Source: Lusitaniella coriacea LEGE 07157 | Lineage (GTDB): Bacteria; Cyanobacteriota; Cyanobacteriia; Cyanobacteriales; Spirulinaceae | Direction of reading: 5' to 3' | Assembly: GCF_015207425.1 (NCBI RefSeq) | Contig: NZ_JADEWZ010000013.1 | Span: forward strand, 62,001 to 126,000 | DNA: 64,000 nt | In this document: positions 1-8,424 of the stretch, piece after piece | Position numbering within the stretch: the stretch's first letter is position 1 | Layout of the letters: the number at the start of each line of letters is the position of its first letter | Notes under the pieces: generated by a model | What the model saw: only the letters and a program-made list of their open reading frames with translations | The model's database searches: none | Told to the model about the DNA's origin: nothing | Program-made: the position numbers and the translations under genes

Positions 1-780
1 CGTGATGGCGACGTACTCTCGGCATTCGGATAGGAGTTGGTTGAGGGTGTAGCGTTTGGCGCTGGGAATTAGCTGTTCCCGCAGGCGTTGATTGGAAGCG
101 TGGAGACTGACGGCAAAAGTGATTTGCAGTTTGTGATTCGCCAGTTCCCGGATGCGTCCCGGCAAACCGACTGTGGAGATGGTCAGAGATCGCTGTCCGA
201 TTCCTACATCTTGATTGAGCGATCGCGTCGCCGCAACAACTTCATCAATATTTAATAAGGGTTCCCCCATTCCCATAAACACCACATTACTCACCCGTCG
301 CTGAAAATCTTCTTGAACGGTTAAAACTTGATCGACAATTTCGTAGGATTTGAGATTGCGCGTAAAACCCCCTTTCCCCGTCGCACAAAAATCGCACCCC
401 ATCGGACACCCCACTTGAGACGAAACGCAAACCGTGAGCCGTTTTTGGGTGGGAATTCCCACGGTTTCGATGGTTAAACCATCTTCAAGAGTCAATAGGT
501 ATTTGCGGGTGCTATCGGGTGCAACACTGCGATAATGAATCTTAGAGCGACCAATTGAAACTTCAGATAGTTCTTCTCGCCATTTCTTAGGAAAAACAGA
601 AATATCCATCAACGATCGCGCGCCTTTTTGATATAACCACTGATGTAGTTGCTTACCGCGATAGGCGGGTTGTCCGTTCTGTTGAACCCAGGCGGTTAAC
701 TCGGATAAAGATGCACCCAATAGCGGGGGAATGGAATGCACTGATGTTGGTTCAATGGGGGAATCGGTTGTCAAGGACAT
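1..780 (-). CDS. rlmN: 23S rRNA (adenine(2503)-C(2))-methyltransferase, 3' end cut by window edge
   Basis: This is a radical-SAM enzyme that methylates C2 of A2503 in 23S rRNA and A37 of some tRNAs. The 260 visible residues start at the ATG read leftward from 780. The radical-SAM cysteines are in the motif CPMGCDFC (Cys125, Cys129, Cys132), followed by the GMGEPLLN motif that binds SAM in this family. The C-terminal third, which carries the other catalytic cysteine, lies outside the window. The N-terminal part matches the usual helical RlmN domain ([11 protein letters not shown]). The family assignment is secure; only the missing end is uncertain. Confidence 0.95.
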   Translation of the reverse strand, partial: MSLTTDSPIEPTSVHSIPPLLGASLSELTAWVQQNGQPAYRGKQLHQWLYQKGARSLMDISVFPKKWREELSEVSIGRSKIHYRSVAPDSTRKYLLTLEDGLTIETVGIPTQKRLTVCVSSQVGCPMGCDFCATGKGGFTRNLKSYEIVDQVLTVQEDFQRRVSNVVFMGMGEPLLNIDEVVAATRSLNQDVGIGQRSLTISTVGLPGRIRELANHKLQITFAVSLHASNQRLREQLIPSAKRYTLNQLLSECREYVAIT

Positions 781-831
781 GGGTATTTGCAGGGATTTAG
801 AGCAACCAACAATCTTAACGCAAATCTACAG

Positions 832-985
832 GCTGCTATGTATTTAAATTGTGAATGAGACTGACACGGGGACGGGGTGATATAAAATCCGGTTGAATGC
901 CTTCAGTAAGGACTGACACGGAGACACGGAGAGTGAGAGACACGGTGAATTTTTAGGATGGGCAATTAAGAGGATTTGATATGAT
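832..985. repeat. Composite dispersed intergenic repeat
   Basis: The stretch is built of three modules that recur elsewhere in the window. 832-880 is nearly identical to 62760-62808. 879-905 carries the CATTCAACCGGAT module in reverse, also at 9341 and 23418. 942-983 matches 9232-9270 and 53084-53118 in reverse. Between the modules are GGAGACACGGAGA-type tracts. It fills the gap between rlmN and miaE. No gene is supported here. Confidence 0.75.
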
Positions 986-992
986 GGCGACT

Positions 993-1583
993 CTAAGCGT
1001 GAATTCTGGGTTGAGGGTGCAATGTTGCGAGGAGTTCGCTTTCCACTGTTGCCAATTCCTCCAAACGTTCCGTTACTTCTTCGCGAGGAAAATAGGTGGT
1101 GGCGAGTACCCAATAGGTTCCGTAGTGGCGGGCTTCCGATGCCATCAAACTGCGATAGAATGCTGCCAGTTCGCGATCGCGCACATTCTCTCCCAACAAC
1201 CCCAAACGCTCGTGGGATCGCGCTTCAATCAATCCTGAAATTAGTAGCGAGTCGAGAAGTCGTCCCGGTTCGTTGCGGCGAACTTGCGCCTTTAATCCCG
1301 CCGCGTAAGGCGGTGCGGGAAGGGGTGCGAGGGGGATGTTGCGTCGTTCGAGAATGTTATTCACCTGTTGAAAATGTTCCAGTTCTTCTCGCGCGATCGC
1401 GGTAAGTTGGTAAACCAGTTGTGTATTCGAGGGATAGCGGCACATTAAGTTTAACGCCACGCCTGCCGCTTTGCGCTCGCAATGGGAGTGATCCAACAAA
1501 ATCGTATCCAAGTTCGCGATCGCTTGTTCGATCCAAGCGGGGGATGTGGGGGTTTGTAAATACTTAACCGTTGCTACAGCCAT
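993..1583 (-). CDS. miaE: MiaE-like tRNA-(ms2io6A)-hydroxylase
   Basis: This is a non-haem di-iron monooxygenase of the ferritin-like fold that hydroxylates the isopentenyl group of the modified adenosine at position 37 of tRNA. The 196 residues contain the expected iron ligands in order: HSHCERKAAG, EELEHF, EARSHERL and SEARHYGTY. I place the start at the ATG at 1583 (MAVATVKYL). An in-frame TTG at 1628 would add 15 residues with no family resemblance. The gene has its own transcription unit, reading leftward towards rlmN with a repeat-filled gap between. Confidence 0.88.
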   Translation of the reverse strand: MAVATVKYLQTPTSPAWIEQAIANLDTILLDHSHCERKAAGVALNLMCRYPSNTQLVYQLTAIAREELEHFQQVNNILERRNIPLAPLPAPPYAAGLKAQVRRNEPGRLLDSLLISGLIEARSHERLGLLGENVRDRELAAFYRSLMASEARHYGTYWVLATTYFPREEVTERLEELATVESELLATLHPQPRIHA

Positions 1584-1807
1584 ATCAGATTCTTTTAATT
1601 GCCCATTGTAAAACCTTCTCCGCGTCAATCTTAGCGATGGCGATTCAGCCGGATGTCATATCATTTGGTTTCTAAGAGAACTCCGTGCTATCAAGGAATG
1701 GGAGACTTATAGCAGTCGCCAGAACAGTTAGGACAAAGTGCCATAGCACCAGACCTTGACCCTTCAAGCCTTTCCCTTCTGCCATCCGCCATCTGCCTCC
1801 TGCCTTT

Positions 1808-1823
1808 TGCTATAATTTCGATT
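1808..1823 (+). promoter_or_regulatory. Extended -10 promoter for the dynamin-like gene
   Basis: The sequence TGCTATAAT at 1808-1816 is a consensus TATAAT with an extended TGn element. No good -35 is visible upstream, which fits the extended -10 class. Transcription would begin near 1823, leaving a leader of about 15 nt before the ATG at 1838. Confidence 0.55.
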
Positions 1824-1837
1824 CTAGGGGATCGCCG

Positions 1838-3493
1838 ATGCAGCCCGATAACGCTTATACCCTTATTTCTCATCTTAGAACCGCATTGGGCGCGATCGAA
1901 CTCGACAAGACCTCTCAACTGTATCGCGATGGAACTGCGGTTTGCGACTATTTCGAGCATCCCGTTTTTCGGATTGCGGTTTTTGCTCCTTTTAATTATG
2001 GCAAGTCAACGCTGCTCAACGCCTTACTGGGAAAACGGACGCTTCCCATCGATCTCGTCCCCACAACCGGTGCGGCGATTTCCGTGCGCTATGGGGAGGA
2101 AGTTCGCTCGCAGATTACCCTCACCGACGGGACAACAATCGATCGCGCGGGAACAAAAATTTTACAAGATTACGCCATTCTCGACGACGAACGACGAATG
2201 CGCGACGACGTGGAATTGGTTGTGGTGGATTGCAACCATCCCTTTTTAAAAACGGGGGTTGAATTCCTCGATCTCCCTGGAACCAACGATCGCGAAGAGC
2301 AAGATAATTTAGTGCGCGATCGTCTCCTCAGCGCCGATCTCATCGTACAGGTTTTGGACGCACGAAAATTAATGACCTTGGGAGAACGGGAAAATCTCAG
2401 GGATTGGTTGCTCGATCGCGGAATTAAAACTGTTATTTTTGTCGTTAACTTTCTCAATTTATTAGAACCCGACGAACAAAAACAAGTCTCCCATCGAATG
2501 CGGTTTGTCGCCGAGAGTTTTCGTTCCGAATTGCCACCGGGAACGAGTAATTTGTACCGCGTGGATGCCTTACCCGCGTTGAGAGCGAGGTTGAAGGGGG
2601 ATACCGCCGCCGCACAAACAACGGGACTCGCCGCATTTGAATCCGCCTTACAAACCCTCGTACAGCAACAAAAAGAACAAACAGAAATTCGCTTACCGCG
2701 CGTACTTGCCATTGCCGAACAAATTCAGCACGCCTTAACCAGTAAAATAGACGCGATCGCGCAAGAACTTCAAGAACAAAAGCAAAAACATCAAAACCGC
2801 GCCGAAATTCAACGCAAAGCCGAAAAACTCCTACAACAAGGCTTCCAACGCAGCAGTTCCGAATTTCAAAGTTGGCTTTATTTATCCAATTTACTCTCTC
2901 AACACGAATCCGAACTCGCCACCGCCTTGCAGCAAGGAACCTTTGAAACCTGGGAAACCAAGTTCAAAAAAGCCGTTACTTCCCACACACAAGCGTTAGG
3001 AGAATGGGTTAAAAAGGGGTGCGAATTTTTCGCGCACGAACATCCTGGCGAATTGCACCTTTCCTATCCCAACGCACCGCACATTGAACTTCCCCCACAA
3101 CCCTCTCCCACTGTGAAGAAAAGCGACGAGGATCTTCCCGTCGCGATCGCGGCAGGGTTAGGATTTATGGTAGGTGGCCCTGTCGGAGCTGTTGTTGCCG
3201 GAGGAACCGGATACATCTTAAATAAAATAACCGGGGAAAAAGAACCTATTCCGTCGCCTTCTCCCTCCAATTCTCCCCTTACCAACTGCGCCGATGCAGC
3301 CAAAACCTATTTCACCCGTTTCAGCGAAGACGCATTCTCTCAACTCCAACAATACGAAACCCTTGCTCAAAAAACGCTGTGCTTCCAAGCCTCTGAATAC
3401 TCCCCCGAAACAACACCCGCTTATCACCAACACCAATTCCTCAACACCCTATTGCAAGATTTAAATGAAGCAATCACCCAAACTACAATCTAG
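1838..3493 (+). CDS. Dynamin-family GTPase
   Basis: The 551-residue protein has an N-terminal GTPase domain (about residues 35-260). Its P-loop is APFNYGKST, with alanine in place of the usual first glycine, and its G3 motif is DLPGT. The G4 region appears to be VVNFLNLL, which is degenerate. A long helical stalk follows (about 280-430). A glycine-rich hydrophobic stretch (GFMVGGPVGAVVAGG, about 445-470) could dip into membrane. Bacterial dynamin-like proteins remodel membranes, and cyanobacteria have several. It stands alone with its own promoter. The GTPase family is clear; the membrane-remodelling role is inferred. Confidence 0.8.
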   Translation: MQPDNAYTLISHLRTALGAIELDKTSQLYRDGTAVCDYFEHPVFRIAVFAPFNYGKSTLLNALLGKRTLPIDLVPTTGAAISVRYGEEVRSQITLTDGTTIDRAGTKILQDYAILDDERRMRDDVELVVVDCNHPFLKTGVEFLDLPGTNDREEQDNLVRDRLLSADLIVQVLDARKLMTLGERENLRDWLLDRGIKTVIFVVNFLNLLEPDEQKQVSHRMRFVAESFRSELPPGTSNLYRVDALPALRARLKGDTAAAQTTGLAAFESALQTLVQQQKEQTEIRLPRVLAIAEQIQHALTSKIDAIAQELQEQKQKHQNRAEIQRKAEKLLQQGFQRSSSEFQSWLYLSNLLSQHESELATALQQGTFETWETKFKKAVTSHTQALGEWVKKGCEFFAHEHPGELHLSYPNAPHIELPPQPSPTVKKSDEDLPVAIAAGLGFMVGGPVGAVVAGGTGYILNKITGEKEPIPSPSPSNSPLTNCADAAKTYFTRFSEDAFSQLQQYETLAQKTLCFQASEYSPETTPAYHQHQFLNTLLQDLNEAITQTTI

Positions 3494-3804
3494 AATCAAA
3501 AATATCTTTGAAATTAAAAATTTAGAATTGGTTATTGCAAGCGACATAAAGGTTTTTTGAAATGCAAATTTCCATTCAAGTTTTCGATCTACAGTCGATC
3601 GAACAAAAACGAAACATAGAGTCATTTTGACGAAAAAGCTACGATCCCCTCTTTATTCCTTAAGAAATAAAACCTTGGGAGGTTATCATACTCACCCAAT
3701 TCTTGTTGTATAAAAGAAGTAAAGCTATTCAATTCCGTAGACGGTTGCACGTTTATCGTTCCCAATTGCCCCATTAAGGACTTTTATGAGGGAAATTAAT
3801 CGAA
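3494..3804. other. Intergenic region, nothing firm
   Basis: This AT-rich leader precedes the universal stress gene. I see no convincing ORF, paired -35/-10 promoter or terminator hairpin. Confidence 0.5.
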
Positions 3805-4314
3805 ATGTTCAAGAAAACTTTAGTTGCAATAGATAATTCTGCGTTTGGTCAAGTCGTATTTGAAAAAGCACTGACCTTAGCCAAAGCATTGAATGGTCAG
3901 CTCATGTTGCTGAACGTTCTGAGTTCTCAAGAAGAAGGATATCCCAAAACCCAACCCGGACGTTACGGACAAGAAGCCGCTCAATGCTATCTTGCGGAAT
4001 GGGAAGCCTTTAAAGCACGCGGTTTAGAGTTATTACAAGCACGTGCGACTCAAGCAATTGAAATGGGAGTCAGCACAGAAATAACCCAAAGCTTAGGTAA
4101 CCCCGGACAGAGTATTTGCGACTTAGCGCAAACTTGGAAAGCAGACCTTATTGTATTGGGGTGTCACAATGGTTCGGATTTAGGAGAATTAATCCTAGGA
4201 AGCGTCAGTAATTATGTCAACCACAACTCCCACTGTTCGGTATTAACCATTCGCGCATCAATGGAGAAACCCTCCTCAATTGAGAGTAAACCAATGGTAA
4301 TGCAGCACAGTTAA
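3805..4314 (+). CDS. Universal stress protein (UspA family)
   Basis: The 169-residue single Usp domain starts with the typical strand FKKTLVAIDNS and ends with CSVLTIRA. The ATP-binding signature G-2x-G-9x-G(S/T) is present as GCHNG...LILGSVSNYV, so it belongs to the nucleotide-binding Usp class. A loop of about 20 residues rich in Gln and Gly (PKTQPGRYGQEAAQ) is typical of cyanobacterial members. It is a cytoplasmic stress protein with no more specific role readable. A purine-rich GAGGG element lies about 13 nt before the ATG. Confidence 0.9.
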   Translation: MFKKTLVAIDNSAFGQVVFEKALTLAKALNGQLMLLNVLSSQEEGYPKTQPGRYGQEAAQCYLAEWEAFKARGLELLQARATQAIEMGVSTEITQSLGNPGQSICDLAQTWKADLIVLGCHNGSDLGELILGSVSNYVNHNSHCSVLTIRASMEKPSSIESKPMVMQHS

Positions 4315-4418
4315 AAAATAGCCGTAACATCCCGCATCCCCGTGTCACCCCAAATACCTGACTGCTGAGAACTGAGTGCTATACTAGCCCCTTGAGAATT
4401 TGAAACTTCAGGAGCAAA

Positions 4419-4928
4419 ATGAGTAAGAAACTACGTAATATATTGCTGGGTGCGGGTCTTGCGACGGCTGGCGCGATTGGAACCAAGAAAGCAGTCGATT
4501 ACTTCCGCAATCGCGGTGAAGAAGACGTGATTGATGAGAGTCAGGGGGACGCAGAACCCCAATCCGCCGAACAAGTTGCCTACGCCACTGTCCAAGATAG
4601 TTCGGTTCAGCAATTCTTAGATGCGAGTTTTGGCAATCCCGGTCGATACGTTCCCACTCGTCCTCCTAAAGTCTTTGACTATCAAGGGACGCAATGTATG
4701 GTGATTTGGGCTTACGACAACCAAAAAGAGAAAAACCAAATGCTCGCCTTTATTTATGAGGGTGAAGAACGGAAAATGCTTGCCAGCGTCGGATATACAT
4801 CTGAGAAAACCGACTATAACATCAACCTATCGAATACGCCTTTTGCGGTTGAGGTTAATGGTGAGACAATCACTTCCGGTCAATCGGAAACCGCAGGAAC
4901 CGATGAAGTGGATTTTATTCTAGCTTGA
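4419..4928 (+). CDS. Conserved hypothetical protein
   Basis: The protein has 169 residues and I do not recognise its family. The first 20 residues (KKLRNILLGAGLATAGAIG) are basic then hydrophobic and could be a membrane anchor or an atypical signal. An acidic linker follows, then a probable beta-rich globular domain (about 70-165) ending in an acidic tail. CAGGAG lies 4 nt before the ATG, a good ribosome binding site. It is followed by a strong bidirectional terminator at 5077. Confidence 0.65.
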   Translation: MSKKLRNILLGAGLATAGAIGTKKAVDYFRNRGEEDVIDESQGDAEPQSAEQVAYATVQDSSVQQFLDASFGNPGRYVPTRPPKVFDYQGTQCMVIWAYDNQKEKNQMLAFIYEGEERKMLASVGYTSEKTDYNINLSNTPFAVEVNGETITSGQSETAGTDEVDFILA

Positions 4929-4979
4929 TGCGGTTAAGCGGCAACGCATTTAATTTGGGACGATTCACAAATCGATAAG

Positions 4980-5010
4980 CTAGAAACAGCAAGCTTTTGG
5001 CTGATTGCTT
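4980..5010. repeat. Short dispersed repeat (CTAGAAACAGCAAG module)
   Basis: The motif CTAGAAACAGCAAGCTTTTGG recurs with small changes at 33410-33442 and 48301-48335. In each case it lies in non-coding DNA next to a GCTGATGGCT-like tail. Confidence 0.55.
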
Positions 5011-5076
5011 AACGCGATACAAGTCGCTCAATCCCCAATTCAAATCAATCTTAGCTAAAAGCATCTCCTACAAAAC

Positions 5077-5105
5077 AAAGGGATACAGTCCGACTGTATC
5101 CCTTT
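5077..5105. terminator. Bidirectional rho-independent terminator
   Basis: A perfect 13-bp stem (AAAGGGATACAGT paired with 5093-5105) encloses a 3-nt loop CCG. It lies between the rightward gene ending at 4928 and the leftward small-gene cluster ending at 5133. On the minus strand it is followed by a T-rich run, so it probably serves mainly the leftward nblA cluster. Confidence 0.85.
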
Positions 5106-5132
5106 ATTGCAGATTGAGTTGTGAGGGAAATT

Positions 5133-5315
5133 TCAAGAAAAAGGTGAGAAGGGAAGATAACATCCTGAATGACATTGGTTCAACGCAACAACATCTCGTT
5201 CAAAAATGAACTCGCTATAGTCAGCAATATTGTCCAGACCCATGAGGTTGAGAATAATCTCAGCCGCCAACCATACAATTATTTTAGTGAATACTTTTTT
5301 TCCATGACGCTTCAT
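5133..5315 (-). CDS. Small conserved hypothetical protein in the nblA cluster
   Basis: The 60-residue protein has a basic N-terminus (MKRHGKKVFTK), a hydrophobic helix (IIVWLAAEIILNLMGL) and an acidic patch (DNIADYSEFIFERD). It has GGAGG 9 nt before the ATG. It resembles small cyanobacterial hypotheticals with the same 'LDNIADYSEF' core that I remember but cannot name. It lies 55 bp downstream of nblA in the same orientation and just before a strong terminator, so co-transcription is likely. Confidence 0.65.
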   Translation of the reverse strand: MKRHGKKVFTKIIVWLAAEIILNLMGLDNIADYSEFIFERDVVALNQCHSGCYLPFSPFS

Positions 5316-5370
5316 GAGTTTGAACCTCCGAAAGGAGAAAAGTTTGAGGGTTGGAGATCGGAAATCTCTC

Positions 5371-5559
5371 TTAACCCAAGGATTCCATTGAGGGATACTT
5401 CATCAGGTTTCTAATTACGTTGTCTTTGACCATGAGTAGCCGCGACACTTGGACTAACAGTTCTTGCATCTGCTCGCGACTCATTTTGTCTGTTGAGTCC
5501 TCGATTATTTTGATTTGAAACTGTTGTTCTAGGGTGAGTTCAAAGGATTGTGGATTCAC
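5371..5559 (-). CDS. nblA: Phycobilisome degradation protein NblA
   Basis: NblA is a small adaptor that triggers phycobilisome proteolysis during nutrient starvation, bridging phycobiliproteins to ClpC. The 62 residues match the family along their length: FELTLEQQFQIKIIED, then MSREQMQELL, then the C-terminal NLMKYP region. The start is GTG at 5559 with GGAGG 6 nt upstream. It sits between two other tiny leftward genes, with a promoter candidate at 6128-6156 and a terminator at 5077. The C-terminus is slightly longer than in the shortest family members. Confidence 0.93.
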   Translation of the reverse strand: MNPQSFELTLEQQFQIKIIEDSTDKMSREQMQELLVQVSRLLMVKDNVIRNLMKYPSMESLG

Positions 5560-5784
5560 GATAGACCTCCAAATTATTCAAGGGGTTTTACAAAGCACGG
5601 GTGGCGAAGAAGATGCACGTAGAAGTAGACAAATTTGGGTGGACGGTGGAGAGAGTGTCATCAATCTTTCCTAAATGGCAGTCCGAAGCGATAGCTCGAA
5701 GGAAGTAACGTTTAGAAAAGGTTGATATCAATATTATTTGTCTACAAGAGACACCTTTGACTTTCCGCTTGATTTTGCAGTTTT

Positions 5785-6039
5785 TTATGAAACTTTTTTT
5801 TCTGGTTGTAGGGGAAAGACCTGATTAACCTGAGAACTTGGAATGAGTTGCCAGCCTTGAGCGTTCAGTTTTTGGAAGGTGGCGAATCCTTTAGAACCGT
5901 CGCGATCGGGATAGTCGCGTACTGCATATTCAGGAAAACTGGTATAGGGTCGCCATCCTTGAATGGGGTTCGTTCTCAAGTGTAGGATTTTTGTTCCTTG
6001 AGTTCCCGCAGTGGGTAGCCAACACATTTGTTTGAGCAT
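5785..6039 (-). CDS. Small hypothetical protein, first gene of the nblA cluster
   Basis: The 84-residue protein begins MLKQMCWLPTAG. It is rich in aromatic residues and prolines (GWRPYTSFPEYAVRDYPD), with no signal or membrane segment. AGGAG lies 6 nt before the ATG, and a promoter-like element is placed correctly upstream. I do not recognise the family. Its position upstream of nblA suggests it may belong to the same starvation-linked transcript, although 225 bp of non-coding DNA separate the two. Confidence 0.55.
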   Translation of the reverse strand: MLKQMCWLPTAGTQGTKILHLRTNPIQGWRPYTSFPEYAVRDYPDRDGSKGFATFQKLNAQGWQLIPSSQVNQVFPLQPEKKVS

Positions 6040-6127
6040 GATTCGCTCCTAAATAGTAACAATGGAAACTTTTTCGTTTGTTGTCTCTCGTTTTTTAGAA
6101 TGCCAACGAATATTGGTATTTTTTTGC

Positions 6128-6156
6128 AGTATAGACAATAATTTTTTTTTTGACAG
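6128..6156 (-). promoter_or_regulatory. Promoter for the leftward nblA cluster
   Basis: Read on the minus strand, a -35 CTGTCA (6156-6151) is followed after 17 bp, mostly A, by a -10 TATACT (6133-6128). Transcription would start near 6121 and give a leader of about 80 nt for the 84-residue gene. I looked for an NtcA site (GTA-N8-TAC) and did not find a good one. Confidence 0.5.
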
Positions 6157-6668
6157 TACCCCAAGAAGGTAGTGAGAAATTAGTGGGTTTTTGATGGGAA
6201 AAAGGGGATGAATAGTAACAAAATTTACAGAAAGTTATTTCTTGATCTTTGTTCTCAAGGGGAAGTTAAAATTTCCTAAGCTAATCGATCGAGACGTGGA
6301 AAAAAGATTTTCAGTTCCTCGATCGCGGAAAGCCTGGATCGCGCGATCGCGCTCAAATTGCAAACCTTTGAAGCAAGTTGAGAAACAAAAATTCAAGGAG
6401 GTAAAGAGAATATCAAAAAGGATTTATAACTTCTATTTCCCAGATCGTCTAAGGGAAATCGGCTCTTTTACATTGAGAAACTGGATGAGTTTTGAATCTA
6501 AAACCCTGTTTTACTTATTGGTTTGAGCAAAAGTACCCTTCAAGGGTAATGTCAAGCTTTGATGAAACTTGGCATTATAAGGCAGGAGTTAAAAAAGGCG
6601 ACCTGAAAAGCTGCATCTCTACGGAGAAGCAAACCTTTCTTCAACTCGCATCAACATCAAGGAAAATC
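6157..6668. other. Intergenic region, no supported gene
   Basis: Open frames here (for example 6242-6526 forward) have basic, low-complexity products without family resemblance or ribosome sites. HIP1 sites at 6336-6350 are the only recognisable feature. Confidence 0.5.
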
Positions 6669-7139
6669 ATGTTATCCACACAACGCAAGCCCCAAATCAG
6701 CAATACTCAAGTGCAAAACTTGCCTTTGCCTCCCGTTCATCTTGAACTCTCTAATTTGAGCGTAATGGGAAAGGTGGTTGATGACTCTTTGTGTATTATC
6801 CGCAGTAGCGAACAGTTTGAACTTTCTCTGGAGATTAAATTCCGTGGCGGTTCTTTAACTGATTTCCTGCTTTGTGCTGGTTTAGAAATCGATGTAACTT
6901 ACACGATTGAGGGTTTTGGGCCGGCATCGAAGACGAATATCGATGCGATGTCAGTTAAAACCATCAAAGGGAAGTATGAGTATGTTGCCCTTTATTCGGG
7001 AACGCCTGCGGGTGCGGGTTTGGTTCCGGGATTTTATAAGGTAGCTGCTTTGGTTACAGTGAAGTGTCCTGATGCTTGCTGCAACGAACCTGTAGCGTTT
7101 GGTTACATTACGCCAATCGTCTTTCAGGTTTATGCCTAA
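6669..7139 (+). CDS. Hypothetical beta-rich protein, paralogous domain to next gene
   Basis: The 156-residue protein starts at MLSTQRKPQ, with AGGA 5 nt upstream. Earlier in-frame ATGs at 6492 and 6549 give an N-terminus with no structure or ribosome site. The sequence alternates hydrophobic and polar residues, as in a beta-sandwich. A cysteine cluster (KCPDACCNEP) lies near the end. By eye it aligns with the C-terminal domain of the next gene: V.LEL.NL at the start, FELSLEIKF in the middle and GYITPIVFQV at the end. The function is unknown. Confidence 0.6.
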   Translation: MLSTQRKPQISNTQVQNLPLPPVHLELSNLSVMGKVVDDSLCIIRSSEQFELSLEIKFRGGSLTDFLLCAGLEIDVTYTIEGFGPASKTNIDAMSVKTIKGKYEYVALYSGTPAGAGLVPGFYKVAALVTVKCPDACCNEPVAFGYITPIVFQVYA

Positions 7140-7230
7140 ATGACAGGCTTGGGGGAATGGCTAACCCTCGGTGCCTGGAATTGAAGGAAAATCAAATTCT
7201 GAAGTCCTAGAAAAAATACCCAACTGTCTG

Positions 7231-7260
7231 CTGGCAGGTTACTCATGCCTGTCAGTTTTC
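7231..7260 (+). terminator. Intercistronic terminator-like hairpin
   Basis: CTGGCAGG (7231-7238) pairs with CCTGTCAG (7248-7255) through eight pairs including one G-T, and TTTTC follows. It lies between the two paralogous-domain genes and could attenuate read-through from the first to the second. Confidence 0.55.
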
Positions 7261-7297
7261 TCATTTGATGTTCCCAATTAGGGAGAAGAGGATCGCA

Positions 7298-8257
7298 ATG
7301 ATGGTATCGACGATGATTGAACATTCCACAAACGAACGCAATCAATTGCTGGATAATTTAACGCGAATTAAAGGAATTAGTCAAAATAAACAGCAGTGGC
7401 TGAGAGCCTGGTTCAATATTCGTGTTTTCCGAGATTTAGCTCGTCTTTCTGTCGAGCAGATTGAGTTGCGGTTGAAGGCGGAAGGGAAAGCGGTTTCAAA
7501 GGAAGAGATTGCGGCTTGGATCGTTCAGGCAGAGGCGTTGTCGGTTATTGCGGAACGATCGCGCGAGGAAAATCACGATCTGGAGTCTTGGCAGTCGGTT
7601 GCATCTTGGCAGGTGGAGTTACAATCGCGTCAGGTGGGGGAGTTTGAGGAACAACGGGCAGTTTTACGGGATTTGGCAACGGATTGCATTTCGATTTTGC
7701 CAGAGGCTGAGTTGGAGTTGTTGCGGGAGTGGATGCGGTACGATTTGCCCCATGAGGCAACAGAACCAGTTGAGATCCCAGAAGCGGTGCCAGAAAGCGA
7801 GGAGGAAGCGCTATACTTCGATTCGTCTCCTGCGATATCCCATTCTCCGGTACGGGTGCAGATCGATAGCATTCAGGTTTGGCAGTCGCCACAGCAAGAA
7901 ACCCCGCAATTTATCTATCCGTCCAATCGCTCTTTTCCGGGAATGCTGGAGAGTAACAAACGTTTTACGTTGGATATTGCGTTCCAATTGAAAGGATTGC
8001 ACGAGAGGGAACAGTTTAATACTCAGGCAAGCTATCTCGCTCAAGTGTACGTGCGCGATCGCGCGACAGGAGTTATTACTTCTTTGGGTTGCACGCAATT
8101 GTACTCGCTCTTTGAAGCCCAATCCACCTACACCGCTCAATTATTGGATGCGAATATCGCACGAAAAGGAGTCTATAGTTTACAGGTTTTGGTTCGCGCT
8201 CAAGGAATACCGACGATTCCCGGCTATTTCGAGATGCCCCTGTTACAGGTGGTGTAG
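7298..8257 (+). CDS. Helix-hairpin-helix-like plus beta-domain hypothetical protein
   Basis: The 319-residue protein starts at MMVSTMIEH, with AGAGG 7 nt upstream of the ATG at 7298. Residues about 15-70 (LTRIKGISQNKQQWL ... FRDLARLS) look like a helix-hairpin-helix or SAM-like fold of the kind used to bind nucleic acid or protein. A helical, acidic linker follows (about 70-180). The C-terminal part (about 185-319) resembles the whole of the preceding gene product: FTLDIAF, TAQLLDA, GVYSLQVLV and GYFEMPLLQV. The two genes probably arose by domain duplication and act together. No known function. Confidence 0.6.
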   Translation: MMVSTMIEHSTNERNQLLDNLTRIKGISQNKQQWLRAWFNIRVFRDLARLSVEQIELRLKAEGKAVSKEEIAAWIVQAEALSVIAERSREENHDLESWQSVASWQVELQSRQVGEFEEQRAVLRDLATDCISILPEAELELLREWMRYDLPHEATEPVEIPEAVPESEEEALYFDSSPAISHSPVRVQIDSIQVWQSPQQETPQFIYPSNRSFPGMLESNKRFTLDIAFQLKGLHEREQFNTQASYLAQVYVRDRATGVITSLGCTQLYSLFEAQSTYTAQLLDANIARKGVYSLQVLVRAQGIPTIPGYFEMPLLQVV

Positions 8258-8424
8258 CATTCAGCTAAGATGATTGAATGGACTGACATCTGATAACTCT
8301 TCAGAAACTACTTGCTGATTAGTTCTTATATTTTATATCGCTGAAATTTCTCTTTTTCTTTGTCGGCGCGGGTTTGTCCCATCTGCCTACTGCCTACTGC
8401 CCTCTGCCTCGCCGTCAGGCGCTG

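Noticed and set aside
844..1113. Leftward frame of 89 codons next to miaE
   Set aside because: It runs over dispersed repeats and the 3' end of miaE in another frame; the product is low complexity without a ribosome site.
2170..2712. Antisense frame of 180 codons within the dynamin-like gene
   Set aside because: It is a shadow of the forward gene, rich in Arg and Ser from reverse-complemented codons.
5976..6164. Leftward frame of 62 codons overlapping the 84-residue gene
   Set aside because: The 84-residue frame has the better ribosome site, and this frame crosses the proposed promoter.
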